Notes: a model not told the origin generated them from the letters alone. DNA of 64,000 nucleotides from Phyto melanocephala (GCA_941918925.1 OW799233.1:142602223-142666222), one strand, 5' to 3'; numbered from the stretch's first letter, positions 47,338-59,560 are shown. Numbers and translations are program-made.

Positions 47338-47710
47338 TTAAAAACATATGAGTTGAAATTGTATTGTTATACAAAATGTTTCAATGAAAACTGCCAACAA
47401 CAACTATACAATACTATAACCACATACAAATATAATACAAATATTACAAAATTGTTGGGGTTGCGAATTAAATTGCTGATTTCATCATATTCCCTGAGAA
47501 ATTTGTTCTGAACAGTCTGGGAAGGGAATGACAAACATAACATAACATATTCGAAGTCAGCTGTTTCTTTTTTTACGAAACATTTGCAAATAATTTTAAG
47601 AAATATCAAGCGTAAAGAGTGAATATTAGAAAATATTGAAGGAAAAAACAATTAAAAAATAAATTAAAATATTTAGTGTAGCGTTTTTAACGATAGTCGA
47701 ACATATTCAG

Positions 47711-47843
47711 CCTTATTGTCAGTGGCGTTGTCGTATTTTTTTGTACCGTGTAATATTTACGACAATGTAAAATGAATGAGACCTTGTCGTATTTCTGTCG
47801 TTTTCGACACAAAAACGACACGACAACGCCAATGACAATAAGG
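47711..47843. repeat. 133-bp foldback/MITE with 24-bp inverted ends
   Basis: CCTTATTGTCAGTGGCGTTG at the left is mirrored by CAACGCCAATGACAATAAGG at the right with one mismatch; the inner part has a second inverted pair (tgtcgtatttttttgt and acaaaaacgacacgaca-like). Confidence 0.75.
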
Positions 47844-48222
47844 CCGATTGAAATGCTGAAGCACACCAGCCGGACAATAAAAAGCAAAAGTTAGAAAGGA
47901 GAGTGCTAAGTAACGTCAGCAACCCACTGAAATAACCGCAAACTTTATTAATAAACGAAAAAACTATTATTTTATTACATTTTATTAAAAATTTACTTTT
48001 AGAAATCTAAAAATATATTATAAAGTAAATAAACTGGAGTTATAATATCTATTGGACATGTTTCGTGCAACATTTAGCCAAAACGTAAAACGTTTGCAGT
48101 TTTTCCAGTCGTGATATTAAGTGTGACTTTAAGCTTCTTTGCCGATAGTTGATACCAAACAGGCATAGGTAAAGATATGTATTTAAGGAGCATCTACGCC
48201 CAATATGATTAACTTTTTTCAG

Positions 48223-48359
48223 AACGAAAGTTCAAAAACAGAAAATTGCGTTAGCTCGTTATGTAAAGTATGGCATTCCTAGAGTTGTAGGATGTGTTGA
48301 CAGAATGCATATCCGCATTATTGCTACCTCTGAGATACTTTACCTTCAATGTAATGCTG
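48223..48359 (+). pseudogene. PIF/Harbinger transposase exon fragment
   Basis: Bounded by acceptor acttttttcag and donor G|GTAAGA, the exon reads KVQKQKIALARYVKYGIPRV then VGCVDRMHIRIIATSEILYL. This matches the start of the DDE_Tnp_4 domain of Harbinger transposases (HARBI1 form GFPGVIGCIDGTHI), including the first catalytic Asp in GCVD; the usual Gly-Thr before His is Arg-Met. The next exon is not seen because a family B element starts about 50 bases downstream. Upstream exons are not recognisable. Confidence 0.75.
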
Positions 48360-48409
48360 GTAAGATAATTTTTAATTTTATATGATTCAAAATTAATTTT
48401 TATTTTCAG

Positions 48410-49156
48410 CAATATGATAATTTATAGACATGTTTGCTACTATTTGTAGATATTATATGCCTCTTGGACTATTCGTAAAAGAATTTAGACAAATCAGTCA
48501 CTAATCGGCAAAGTTATAGGCAAAAATAATTTTTAAGAATTTTATATAATTTTAAATATATAATCAAATTACTAAAGCTTCTAGTTTATTTTTAAACTCG
48601 CTAACAACACTAACTAAACTAACTGAGATATAAGCAAAAAATATACAAATTCTTCTTTTTCTATAATTTAAAAATACAAATTGATTTTTTTAAGCTTCTG
48701 AGCAACAGAAAGAAATAATAGGGATATCAAAAGAAAAAGGTTTAGCTAGCAGTATATAAAACACTATAAACAATTTCAATCAATTGTGGCCACCACTACA
48801 AAATGACGTGCAATAAAAAGGTCGGCCCCCTCAATATTGGTATAAGATGAAAGCGCTTCATTAGTCAAGTCAAATATGAAAAAATAAAATTCAAGATAGC
48901 ATCTTAAACAAAAGGCGGTTAGTGTTTTCACAACTTCATCAATATACGTATTAATTGAAAGAGTTTGTCTAGTAGAATACTACCAACTATGTTTAAAACT
49001 CAAAATCATAGATTCCATAAAAAATAATACAGCAAGATCGCGCACACTTTTAAATCTTAAATCTAGGCTAAGCTTTGATGTGACCATTGTACCTACGTAT
49101 TTGGTGAAGGGTACTATCGAATTCGGCATGGCCGACTATAGCATTCTTACTTGTTT
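48410..49156 (+). mobile_element. Family B element, 5' truncated
   Basis: Starts near tttatagacatgtttgctac, continues cactaatcggcaaagttata, ctcaatattggtataagatg and cttaaatctaggctaagct, and ends gaagggtactatcgaattcg, hairpin TTCGGCATGGCCGA, then tagcattcttacttgttt. Confidence 0.75.
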
Positions 49157-49732
49157 TCTTTTGCGATGGGCTTAAACATATATTACTCACTACGTTATTA
49201 TGGCTGCCATCTTGGATTTAAAGATTGTACGGAATGGTTAGCGAATTTGTTTAATACTAATAAGGCAAAGAAGGATTTTTTGACAAATTTCTCTACAACA
49301 TCCGTCAAATAAGCCTTTAATAAACCTTAAATATTTTTTATAAATACGGCCCATATATTTTTAAAAAATTATTTTTTTCCTAATATTTAAATTTTTATAC
49401 AGGCTCAAGTTAATTTTTAACATTCTTATTTTAACAAAGAGTTTTTAATTGTGATAATGAAAAAAAAATCTGAAAAAGTATGTTTTGCTGACGCTAGCCA
49501 GGTGATCGGTCTCTTCATTTTGGATGCAAATGTCATCTCTCAGGTTTTTGAGTAAACTGAATTCGGTAACTAACTTGTGTCGTTTTTTTCTAATTTTCTC
49601 ACCTCAACGATTTGGATTGAAATTTACCAACAGCAACCCTGTTTCCTTTGTTTATTACTATCTTTCAATTATCACTAGTTTTGTCCTACTCTAGCCACTA
49701 GTTAGGTAGCGATAATAACAGATGATTGTTTT
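49157..49732. other. No gene recognised
   Basis: AT-rich spacer, nothing coding. Confidence 0.5.
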
Positions 49733-50574
49733 TTATACCCTTCACACAGTGAAAAAGGGTATATATAGGTTTGTCATTCCGTGTGAAATTTCTACAATTT
49801 TCATTTCCGACCCCATAAAGTATATATTTTCTGAAAGCTTATGAATAGGGAAGTCGATTAAGCCCTGTCAGTCTGTCCGTCTGTCCGTCTGTCCGTCTGT
49901 CCGTCTGTCCGTCTGACCGTCTGTCCGTGTGTATGTTGAAATCAACTTTTTGAAGCCCCCCGACATAGGTTGGACCCGGATAAAGTATTAGAATATCAGA
50001 AATATTCGGGAGTAGATCGCTATTGAAAATCAGAAACATCGGTACATAAACAACTGAGATATGAGCAAAAACCCACGACCACCTCGATTTTTTTTCACAA
50101 AAACAACATTACAACAACAACATACATACATACAAACGTGTATACTGGTTAGAGAAAACGTGGCATCGAATCCCAACTGAGCCAAAAAAAATTTTTTTTT
50201 AGTTTTTTTAAAAATTTTTTTTAATTTTTTTTTTATTTTTTTTTTATTTTTTATTTAATATATTATTTATATTTTTATTATTTTTTTTTTTAATTTTTTT
50301 TTTTATTTTTTTATTTTTTTTTTTTTATATGTGTATATTATATATATAATAATATTTTTTTTTTATTTTTTTTTTAAATTTTTTTAAAATTTTTTTTAAA
50401 ATTTTTTTTTTAAATTTTTTTTTTTAAATTTTTTTTTTTCGTTTTTTTAACATACATACGTGTACGTATTTCATATGGGATGAATGGTGATACAAGCAAC
50501 TGTTATTGCATGACTACACGTTGTGAAGGGTATATAAGATTCGGCATGGCCGAATATAGCTCTCTTACTTGTTT
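49733..50574 (+). mobile_element. Family A INE-1/DINE-1-like element, intact reference copy
   Basis: All parts are well preserved: TTATACCCTTCACACAGTG and AAAAAGGGTATATATAGG head palindrome, shared head, about seven GTCTGTCCG-type units (49866-49930), A-specific part ending cgtggcatcgaatcccaact, T-rich core of about 260 bases, and gaagggtatataagattcgg with hairpin TTCGGCATGGCCGAA and ctctcttacttgttt. It has no coding capacity. Confidence 0.85.
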
Positions 50575-51266
50575 TATTAAACAATTTAACTTTAGCATTA
50601 TTTTACTGATTTATTTAAGACTAAACTTTCAATACTTATACTTAGAGGTATATAATATTTAATAATAACAAATATATTTAGAAATTATGTTCGAATTGTA
50701 AGATTTTAATTTTTTTTTTTTTTGAGAAAAAGAACTGAAACAATTTTATTGTTTTTTTTTTCTTATATCTCAGTATGTTTATGAAAGGTTGTTCTTAGCA
50801 ATACCCTAATATTTTTAAAAGCTTTTTGCTTTTGAAGGTTTATTTCAGCATATGTAAGGACTGCCGGACATTTTTAGAGTATTTAAGATTTTATGGGGTC
50901 ACAACTAAACATATTTAGTACACACTACAAATGTAATTACAAACCTATTTTTACCCTTACCACCCACAGTAAAAGGTTTAATAATGTTAAGTAGACCTTG
51001 TTATCTTTTAAGTATTGTCATACATGTATTTTAAACTTGTTACACATGACTTTGATAAAATTAGTAATGAAGTTCTAGGAACCTCTGTGAAGCACCGTAG
51101 TACATAGTACAATCATTTAGATTCAAATCTAATTAAAACAAATTGATACAGATATTGATACTCAAACGAGTCAATTCTCTCTATATACTTACAAATGTAG
51201 AGCAAATAAAACAATTGTAATAAAAGACAATTTCTTAATAAATGTACAAATAACTAATAAGAAATA
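50575..51266. other. No gene recognised
   Basis: AT-rich spacer between a family A element and a MITE downstream of Sox100B. No gene. Confidence 0.5.
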
Positions 51267-51883
51267 CACTCACAGAAATATTTTTAAGAGCAAATTCATT
51301 ACTGATTTCATTTGCTTAATACTCGTTCTAGAGAAATTCTAATAAAAGTTAATTGAAGAAAATAGTTATTCTTTACTCAATTATAATCCACGCCCGTTTC
51401 GTCAAACTCAACAAAATTTAGTTTGAATTTTGTAAACAACTGACTTTTTTCGCTTACTGCATTGCATAGATATTAATGCAAAATATCTATGAAATTAAGC
51501 AAAAAGATCTAGAGTCAGAAACTGCAGCTTGTTCTCTATTTTGGTTATTGATACCAAATGACTAACAGCAAAGATTGAGTAAAGCGCAATCAAATACACA
51601 AACTGCAACATTTTGACTTAAGACCTTTTTGTACAACGTCAAAAGTATGTAACCTATAAGTATGTATGTAACACTATATAAGTATTAACACTAAAAAAAG
51701 GAAAAATTTATTTTTATAGTAAAAAAGTTTAAGGTGTTGATGGTAAGAAGTCCTACGAAGTCAAACATCACAAAAACAAATAATGCTTTCTACGAGCACT
51801 CTTAGAGGCAGTACTTGGACTACATTCTAAGTAAGGGATTCAAGAAAATCACTGAATTAACCTTTTAAATATTTCGGTGAGTG
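51267..51883. mobile_element. Tc1/mariner-type MITE just downstream of Sox100B
   Basis: Ends CACTCACAGAAATATTT and AAATATTTCGGTGAGTG are 17-bp inverted repeats with one mismatch, each flanked by TA (51265-51266, 51884-51885). No reading frame. It ends about 130 bases after the Sox100B stop codon and may mark the limit of its 3' UTR. Confidence 0.8.
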
Positions 51884-51929
51884 TATAAATCCATATGAAT
51901 ATGTGTACATATGTAAATCAATATAAAAT

Positions 51930-51935
51930 TTTATT
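51930..51935 (-). promoter_or_regulatory. Candidate Sox100B polyadenylation signal AATAAA
   Basis: AATAAA on the minus strand lies about 80 bases after the Sox100B stop codon. It is the first such hexamer downstream and would give a short 3' UTR ending just before a mariner-type MITE at 51267-51883. AATAAA is common in AT-rich DNA, so this is only a candidate. Confidence 0.4.
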
Positions 51936-52014
51936 AAGGTATGTACATATGTATGTACATATATATGTATGTAAGTGTATTTAAAACTAATTACAACTAA
52001 GTAAGTGACTTTTC

Positions 52015-53860
52015 TTAAACACTATAACCATTCCACAGCAAATGTTGTGAATGCTGTTGATGTTGCTGGTGATTAAGATGTTGTTGTTGTTGCTGCAGTT
52101 GTAGTTGGGCGGCCACACTTGAGTGTTGAATGGGGAATGAAGAATGATTGTTGGAATGTTGTTGTTGATGATGATCGCCATCATTTTTGTATAGAGCAAA
52201 CTCAGGTGGTATTGGTGATGGATGATGTTGTTGCTGTAATTGCATTTTTTCAGTCAAGGTAGATGTTTCTGATGTTGTTGTGGATTGCGTTAAAGGTATT
52301 TTTGAATTTGTTGTGTATTCCTGGGGCACATAAAAACAGTTCAAGTTTTCAGTAGCATGTACATGTGTATTAAATGAGTTCGTTTCACAGGTTTTTAACG
52401 TTGGTGATGTTGACAGCTTTTGCGGTGATGACAACGACGAGGGAGTAGTAGATGATGAACACGTGGATGTAGAGGAGTTTAATGATGTCGGTACGTAGCT
52501 AAAGTTTTTTGCTGAAGTTGGAGCATGCAACATATGTGGTTCTTGTGGTATTTTCTCATAAAACAAAGATTTCGAAGAATTGTTATTGGCAACTAATAAG
52601 GCAGATGTTTGCTGACTTGTCAACTGCACTGAAGTACTGTTGGGCTCTATTGGCATTAAGTGATCTATAAAGTATTGTTCAATATTTACTTCAACATCTT
52701 CATTTGGTACAGCTACTGGAGGAGCTGTATATGGCGCCACATAATTATTAACATTCGACGCGGCTGACTTCAGTAGAGATGATGCCATGGGGTTGGACGA
52801 TTTTGTTATCGGTGTAGATATGTTAAAATAATTTAACGGTTCAGTGGTGTGTATCGTGGGAGATGATGCACAATCAGAGCGCCGATAGTTTGAGTACTGC
52901 GGCAAACCACTGCCACCAACATTGTTCCTGTTGTAGTTTTGATATTCCACAGAATTTTGCTGTTCATACGACGGACGATTTTCATAGAACTGTAAAGCAT
53001 ATGGTGGCAATTGATTTTGATTTTCCGTAAGCTCTCCACTGGCACTCGTAACCCCACCACCATTAGCACTTTCAAAGGAACAATCGTCCAGGGAAATGAA
53101 TTCTCTTCCTTCAATATTAAGTAAATTGTATTCGCTTAAGGCAGTTGACGTATCACTTATTTGAGGCACCATCATTGTGCATTGCAAGTGTTGTTGCTGT
53201 AACTGGTTAGCCGGACGTATGTATGGTGTTGCTGGTGGTGTCAAAGGTTGTTGGGCTTCGTTCCCAGTAGTGCTACTGGACTGAAGGGAGCTGGTAGTAG
53301 AGCACGGACTATCTAAACATTTTGTATAGTTATAACGGTTAAACATTAAATCAGCAGCCTCATCACCCACAATAATGCCTTTGGCCAACAACCCCGCTGT
53401 TTTGCACACATTCTGTACGGTTTCGTTTATATTCATCATTGCATTGGACGTTGATTTACCATTTGTTTGCTTTGTTCCTACTACTGAAGCTGTATCTCGG
53501 CCTCGTTTATTGCCACTACTATTGTTACTTTTTCCATTTAGTCTTGTCAACATCTGGCTATTTGTAATTTTCCTATTGTGGCCATTATTAGTCTTACATT
53601 CTACTATACCAGTTTTGTTGTTTTCATTGTTTATTCCATTATTGTTGGTGTTTTTGTTGCTGTTGTTGGTCAAAGTCATCATTGCAGCTGATGTTAAGGC
53701 TGCATTGAATGTGTCGCCACACTGCACACCACTAGCTGTAAGGGAACGTCCTTTTTTTCTTCTTGGCTGATATTTGTAATCAGGATGCTCTTGTTTATGT
53801 GTTTTTCGCAATTTTTCTGCAACATCCATAAACGGTTGTTTATCAGAATCCTTAAGGTTT
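52015..53860 (-). CDS. Sox100B: Sox100B last exon: second half of HMG box, long low-complexity C-terminus
   Basis: This exon gives 614 residues after the split Lys codon. It opens with the second half of the HMG box (NLKDSDKQPF, then AEKLRKTHKQEHPDYKYQPRRKK), which carries the basic C-terminal nuclear localisation type sequence of SoxE. The remainder is Asn-rich (near residues 50-130), Ser/Thr-rich (near 440-480) and Gln/His-rich at the C-terminus, typical of fly transcription factor activation regions. A short acidic segment, DVEVNIEQYFIDHL, stands out as the least repetitive part. It ends WNGYSV then TAA. The acceptor on the minus strand is tgctctttgcag. The frame is open throughout, so no further intron is needed, and the CAG/CAA runs are real coding repeats. 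An internal Met at 53829 is not the start. Role from family knowledge: fly Sox100B functions in gonad and gut development. Confidence 0.93.
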
Positions 53861-54094
53861 CTGCAAAGAGCATTAAAAAATTAATAAGTTTATTTAGAAA
53901 ACTATTTACTTGAAGCAACAACTTTAATTCATAAAAAATTTGTAGTTGTTTAAGTTTTATAAAGTTCTTTTAATAAATTGAAATTGCTTTGTGAAAGATG
54001 GTTTGCCACAAACATTCATAATTTTTTAGTTGTAAGCATGGTGTAATTACATAAGGTGATAGCGTAAAGGAGAGCGATTTTCGGCTCTCTTTTT

Positions 54095-54899
54095 TTATAC
54101 CCTTCACACAATGAAAAAGGGTATATATAGGTTTGTCATTCCGTGTGAAATTTCTACAATTTTCATTTCCGACCCCATAAAGTATATATATTCTGAAAGC
54201 TTATGAATAGGGTAGTCGATTAAGCTCTGTCAGTCTGTCCGTCTGACCGTCTGTCCGTGTGTATGTTGAAATCAACTTTTTGAAGCCCCCCGACATAGGT
54301 TGGACCCGGATAAAGTATTAGAATATCAGAAATATTCGAGAGTAGATCGGTATTGAAAATCAGAAACATCGATACATAAACAACTGAGATATGAGCAAAA
54401 ACCCACGACCACCTCGATTTTTTTTCACAAAAACAACAACAACATACATACAAACGTGTATACTGGTTAGAGAAAACGTCGCATCGAATCCCAGCTGAGC
54501 CAAAAAAAATTTTTTTTAATTTTTTTTAAATTTTTTTATTTTTTTTTTTTTTTTTTTTTTTTTATTTTTTATTTAATATATTATTTATATTTTTATTATT
54601 TTTTTTTAAATTTTTTTTTTTAATTTTTTTTTTGTTTTATATATATTATATACATAATAATTTTTTTTTAAATTTTTTTTTTTACATTTTTTTTTAATTT
54701 TTTTTTTTTTTGTTTTTTTAACATACATACGTAAATTTAAAATTTCACATTGGGATGTTTTTATTTATGTATGTTTTTTGTAAGTATGTACGTATTTCAT
54801 ATGGGATGAATGGTGACACAAACCACTGTTATTGCATGACTACACCTTGTGAAGGGTATATAAGATTCGGCACGGCCGAATATAGCGCTCTTACTTGTT
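54095..54899 (+). mobile_element. Family A INE-1/DINE-1-like element in the Sox100B intron
   Basis: Head TTATACCCTTCACACAATG and partner AAAAAGGGTATATATAGG, shared head, short CTGTCCGTCTGACCG block, A-specific part, T-rich core, and end gaagggtatataagattcgg with hairpin TTCGGCACGGCCGAA and gcgctcttacttgtt. Opposite in orientation to the gene. Confidence 0.85.
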
Positions 54900-55706
54900 A
54901 TGTATTAAGGTTGACAATTTCCGGAGTTGAAATCATTTTTTTAATATGTAGTTTGACATACTCCAGAACACAAAAAAATTGTCAGCTGGGCTGGCACCGC
55001 CACCCTGGTTGTAAGTATTTTAATTCAGTATTTATTTAAATTGAAAAAGTTTAACAATAAAAAAGAAGAGGAATAATTTTATTTATATAAATACATATTA
55101 TTTCTATAGGTAATTATTTAAAAACCTTCTAACTTCGTTTTAGACTTGCATCTTTTCTTGTTCGAAGCTATTAAAAAAAAATTTGGAATCGTTTAAATGT
55201 ATTTATTGTACAACTAAACTAATAGAAAATTGTTATCAGCTTATTGATAAGGATGCCAAGGAAAGGTTTAACATTTCAGGGGCTAACAAATTGTATTAAA
55301 TTTTGTAAGTTAAAGTTGTTTGCTAATTAAATTTATATAAATTAAACAACTTTATACAAAAACGTTTTGTTGCTTTTGAAAATTTATTTATAATAATATA
55401 AACGACATTTTTAACAAAACAAAAATATACTTATATCTGTCTTTATGAAATACAAAAATATGAACATAAAAAGTTGAAAAACATGTAATATTAAGTATTA
55501 AGTCTACATTATGTAGTAAGACACTACATAAGGATTCACAGTGTGTCTGAAAATAAAAGTTAAAAAATAAACATGGAATGCCAATAACAAAAAATAAAAG
55601 TTATAAAATTCTTCAACATTGTCCTGCATATTTCAGAACATTAATCACAGAGCCAAGACAACAAATAATACAAAACACCGTAAGATTTCACAAAAAAAAT
55701 TTATTT
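54900..55706. other. Intron sequence, nothing recognised
   Basis: AT-rich; a short GC-richer patch at 54980-55015 (ctgggctggcaccgccaccc) matches nothing I know. Confidence 0.45.
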
Positions 55707-57582
55707 TTATACCGGCCACCAAAAAAATGGTGAGTTTATAGTCATTTTGTCATTCCGTTTGTAACACATCGAAATATCCATTTTAGACCCCATAAAGTAT
55801 ATATATTCTGAATCAGGGTTTGATTTAATGACGATCTAGCTATGTCCGTCCGTCTGTCCGTCTGTTGAAAGCACGATAGAGGTCGCACCGAAAAAGCTAG
55901 GGGGCTCAACTTTTGCCAGAATCTTTCTTATAGACAAGGTTTCATTGGTATTGAAAATGGGCTAAATCGGAATATTAGGAAGAGAGTTGTAGCTCGTAAA
56001 GCAAGACTAGGTCGAAAAAACCGTGTCCTTCGAACATCGAATAAAATTGAATTGTGTCCAAACGCATTAACGTAGACTCATGAAACTTTGAATATATATT
56101 TACCGAGTCATCCCTGAAAATCGCTTAAATCCATGCATTAGGAAACGAGTTATCGATCAAAATGTACGAAAATTTATACCGCACAGTGTATTTTTCGGTA
56201 TATTTAAAAACTAAAACGTCATAAAAGCAACAAAATTGGATGTACGACGTTGAAATTTTGTGCACTTTGATTTTTGGTAAAGGGCTTTTTTGTAACGGAA
56301 AATCAATGTGCCACGCTCACTTTTACGCCCACCTCCCATATAACGTTTTACCTAAAATTCATATAATTTCTCTATTAATAAAGATTTTGGAATAATAAAG
56401 GACTATATTGAAATACCTTAGTTGTACTCATTAGCAAAAACAACTTTGACACGCCTACTATAACGCCTACTTTTCACGTTATCTACCGTTAATGAAATTT
56501 AAAAGCTCATAAAACCGACAAAATTAGAGGTATGATGATGAAATTTGCTTTATATATTCTTCTAATCACTGTAGTTGTTGTGCAAAAAGTTTAGGTAACA
56601 CGCCCACTTTAACGCCTACCTCCCATATAACGGTTTATTTTAAATTCATGTAATTTCTCTATTGACAAAGTTTTTGGGAAAATAAAGGACTATATTGAAA
56701 TATCTAAGTTGTATTTATAAGCAGAAACTTTATTGACACGCCACCTTTAACGCCCACTTTCACTAAAAGACTAAATTTACGAAAACATTTTACTATCATA
56801 TCGAAGTTGTTAAGTGTGGTTAAATTTTAAGGGTCGATGTCGAATTTCAATAAAATACAAATTATTTAGGAAATTTTTATTTTTTCTTTTTGCAATGATA
56901 ATATTTGTATGGTTCAATTATGTATTTAACAAAATATAGGCCAAATTACCCCCCCCCCCCCTCTCTGGCTCCACTCCTCTATCTAATGGTCCACATTTTC
57001 AATGACAATGTTGATGCTTAATTGTTGGGCATGATGATGAGTCGAGGTTGACTGCTTTTTTGCTACACTATTGTAAAAACAGCAATGGTTCCCATTCAAC
57101 GAACTAAGAAGGCATTCACAGATTGTCTTACATTTTATACAGACCTATTTTGCAGAAATTTAAATATTTTTCACAATTCTCCCGATTGTAACGAATTTGA
57201 ACGATTATGTTGATCAAAAGGATTACGAAGTGCACAAAATGCATTTTGATTTGAATGTCCATTTTTATAAAAAAACCTGAATAACTTTAAAGCGTTGCTC
57301 ATTTGCGTATATTTCCACGGGTCAAATTGAGTAAGTTTAAGATTGAGAAATGTCAAATGTCAAATGAAATGCAAAAAACTAATTTAAAGACCAGGTGTAG
57401 TTCACCTTCAACATGGGCCCTTAAAATTGAACCACCCTCTACAAAGAAAGTGATTCATATTTTATTATAAAAAGATTATTCCATAGCGATTAACAAAATA
57501 ATAAATATTGTGCTTTAAATGTACACAAAATTGGTGGTGGGTATACAAGATTCGGCACAGCCGAATATAGTGCTCTTACTTG
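55707..57582 (+). mobile_element. Family C INE-1/DINE-1-like element with nested mariner MITE, in the Sox100B intron
   Basis: Start ttataccggccaccaaaaaa, shared head, CCGTCCGTCTGTCCGTCTG, 288-bp unit about 1.5 times (ctcccata at 56333 and 56620), mariner MITE (56813-57439) and end ggtggtgggtatacaagatt, hairpin TTCGGCACAGCCGAA, tagtgctcttacttgttt. Confidence 0.85.
56813..57439 (+). mobile_element. Mariner-derived MITE nested in family C (copy 3)
   Basis: Ends agtgtggttaaattttaagg and cccttaaaattgaaccaccc with TA on both sides. It occupies the same position in the C element as the copies at 9836 and 25559. It contains a C13 tract near 56950. Confidence 0.8.
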
Positions 57583-57659
57583 TTTATATCGACTTTGATT
57601 TCTTTAGACTACTTTGTTGTCCGTTTAAGGTGTGCACCTAAAAAATCAATTATTGCAAA

Positions 57660-58046
57660 CCCAGCAAACAAATTTTGAACTTGTTCAATTTAAATAACAT
57701 TTTTAATGACTTCTATTCATAAGTGCAAAAGAAGGCATGAAGAATGCTTTTTCCGCATACAAAATAGTTACCCGTTAGTGATGTGCTTCAAAACACATGC
57801 AATTGCAGGCAAATATCTTAAACAATTCATGTAAGCAAATATTATAAACTCATGCAACATGGTCTTCTTTTCATCTGCTATAAATGCGTTCTTTGCATTT
57901 ATTAGAATGAAGTAAATTTTATGAATATATTCATATTAACACATGCTCTCTAATTACACGTTAATGTTAAAAACATGCATGTTTCACCTAAATTCAACTA
58001 CTTTATCATGGGATGAACATGAACATGCATGTCTTTTTTTGCTGGG
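57660..58046 (+). mobile_element. CCCAGCAAA-type MITE, best copy
   Basis: Ends CCCAGCAAAC and TTTTTTTGCTGGG are inverted; the interior is rich in acatgcat and aaacaattcatg-type sequence without coding capacity. Related copies: 4795-5168, 16316-16665 and, weakly, 43990-44305. Confidence 0.7.
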
Positions 58047-58146
58047 TACACAAAATAAATGAAATTTACAATTACTATTTAACCACAGTTCTGTAAATTT
58101 TATTTCTTAAGATGCCGTCGTCGAGGAAAAATTAATTAATTATCTA

Positions 58147-58290
58147 ATTTATTTATATATTTATTCTATTCTTATTCTATTCTTCTCTCTATTAAGGCAT
58201 CACAATGGACCGTAATGGTCTCCGAGTGAAGGTGTGAGGGTAACTTTGCACCAGCCTTACTACCTACCTACCTACCTACCTACCTACCTA
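58147..58290 (+). mobile_element. SINE (copy 3), 5' truncated, with (CTAC)n tail
   Basis: It contains ttctattcttattctattct, cacaatggaccgtaatggtc, tccgagtgaaggtgtgaggg and caccagccttac, then seven CTAC units. The tRNA-like head is missing. Confidence 0.85.
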
Positions 58291-59560
58291 TATATTTATT
58301 TATTTGCGACTGAGTTTTGAACGATACATTTCATTAATTTATTTAAATTTGAAAATATATGAAAAAAATAAATTTTTTCTTACAGTTATTTGCGGCAAAA
58401 TATTTGCACAAGCCATCAAGTTGAAATACGGCTTGAATGAAAAAATGTTTATCAAAACGGTTTCAACTTCAACAAGTAAAAGTGTGTTAGTAAACAAGTT
58501 TGAGTTCCTTTAAATTCTTACATATACATATCAATGTAAGAAGGACGTATTTCTATTTATAAAAGATATCGCGTTTTTAAACCTTTTGTACGTTTACATA
58601 CAAACACATCACTACCAACTTAATAAGCTGTAGTTGAAAATCACAGATTTATAGTTACAAAAAACCCCTGCCTTATTTCATCCATTTAAATTTTATTCAA
58701 TTCTATCCTTCACATGCCAGGTAACAGAAAACCAAGATACGCCCATTTTATATTAAGCCAACGATATGTACTTATACATATAGTATGTATGTATGCAATA
58801 CTAAAGCAATAAAATAAATGCAAAATTTTTGCATAATTAAATTTTAGAAAAAATATTTCATCTAATTAAAATTAATAAATAATTCAAACGTAAAAAAAAT
58901 AATAAAATTACAAATTATTTTTTTTTTATAGAAAAAGTTGAAAATATAATTATAATTGAACTTCTATGAAACTTGAAACGAATGAATACCAATATATGAA
59001 TCGAATATTTAAAAATCTTATCACCATTTGGTTGACTTAAAAAAAAATTCAATACAAATTTTTGTATATAAAATATTTCTAAAAAACAAATTATTGGACA
59101 GACAAGAATAATGCACACGCAAATTTGTTTTCGTCTTATCTTTGACTTTTCTACGAACCGTAAAATTTATATTTCACAGAGATGATGATGATGACACGTA
59201 TGTTTGTATATACATACTAAATAAAATACCAATAATATAAAAAAACATAAATACATATACATATATGTATATCTATATAATACATATGTACATATATATT
59301 TCATTTTTACTTTAACAAAGGAAAAACAACAAATTCTTTTTAATATTATTACATATAGAACATATTGTATGTATGTATGGCAATTAATTCAAATGCGCTA
59401 CATCTAAGACAAAATCAAAAATGCTGATAAATTCATATGTTTATATGAATGTATACTATAACACTGTCTTAGTAAAAAAGTGTTTGTGCATTGAGTTTAT
59501 CGAGCTGTTACTCGTATGTGTAAATTCTAAGTTAAATTAATTTTTTTTTAAGCATACTTT
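58291..59560. other. Intron sequence, nothing recognised
   Basis: AT-rich intron sequence with short tatgtatg and catatgta runs; no coding or element signal. Confidence 0.5.

Larger units (their letters stand above)
45575..47560 (+). repeat. Repeat shared with 37660-38000, split by a piggyBac-type element
   Basis: Flanks of the piggyBac-type element (acaataacatactttaa left, ttaaaaacatatgagttgaa right, then caaaatgtttcaatgaaaac) match the repeat at 37660-38000. Confidence 0.65.

Noticed and set aside
53375..53770. 131-codon plus-strand open frame opposite Sox100B
   Set aside because: It is the antisense shadow of the Asn/Ser-rich coding sequence of Sox100B.
54220..55039. Several 60-94 codon open frames in family A elements
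   Set aside because: The same frames recur in every A copy because the repeat sequence recurs; they have no domain, and the element type is non-coding.
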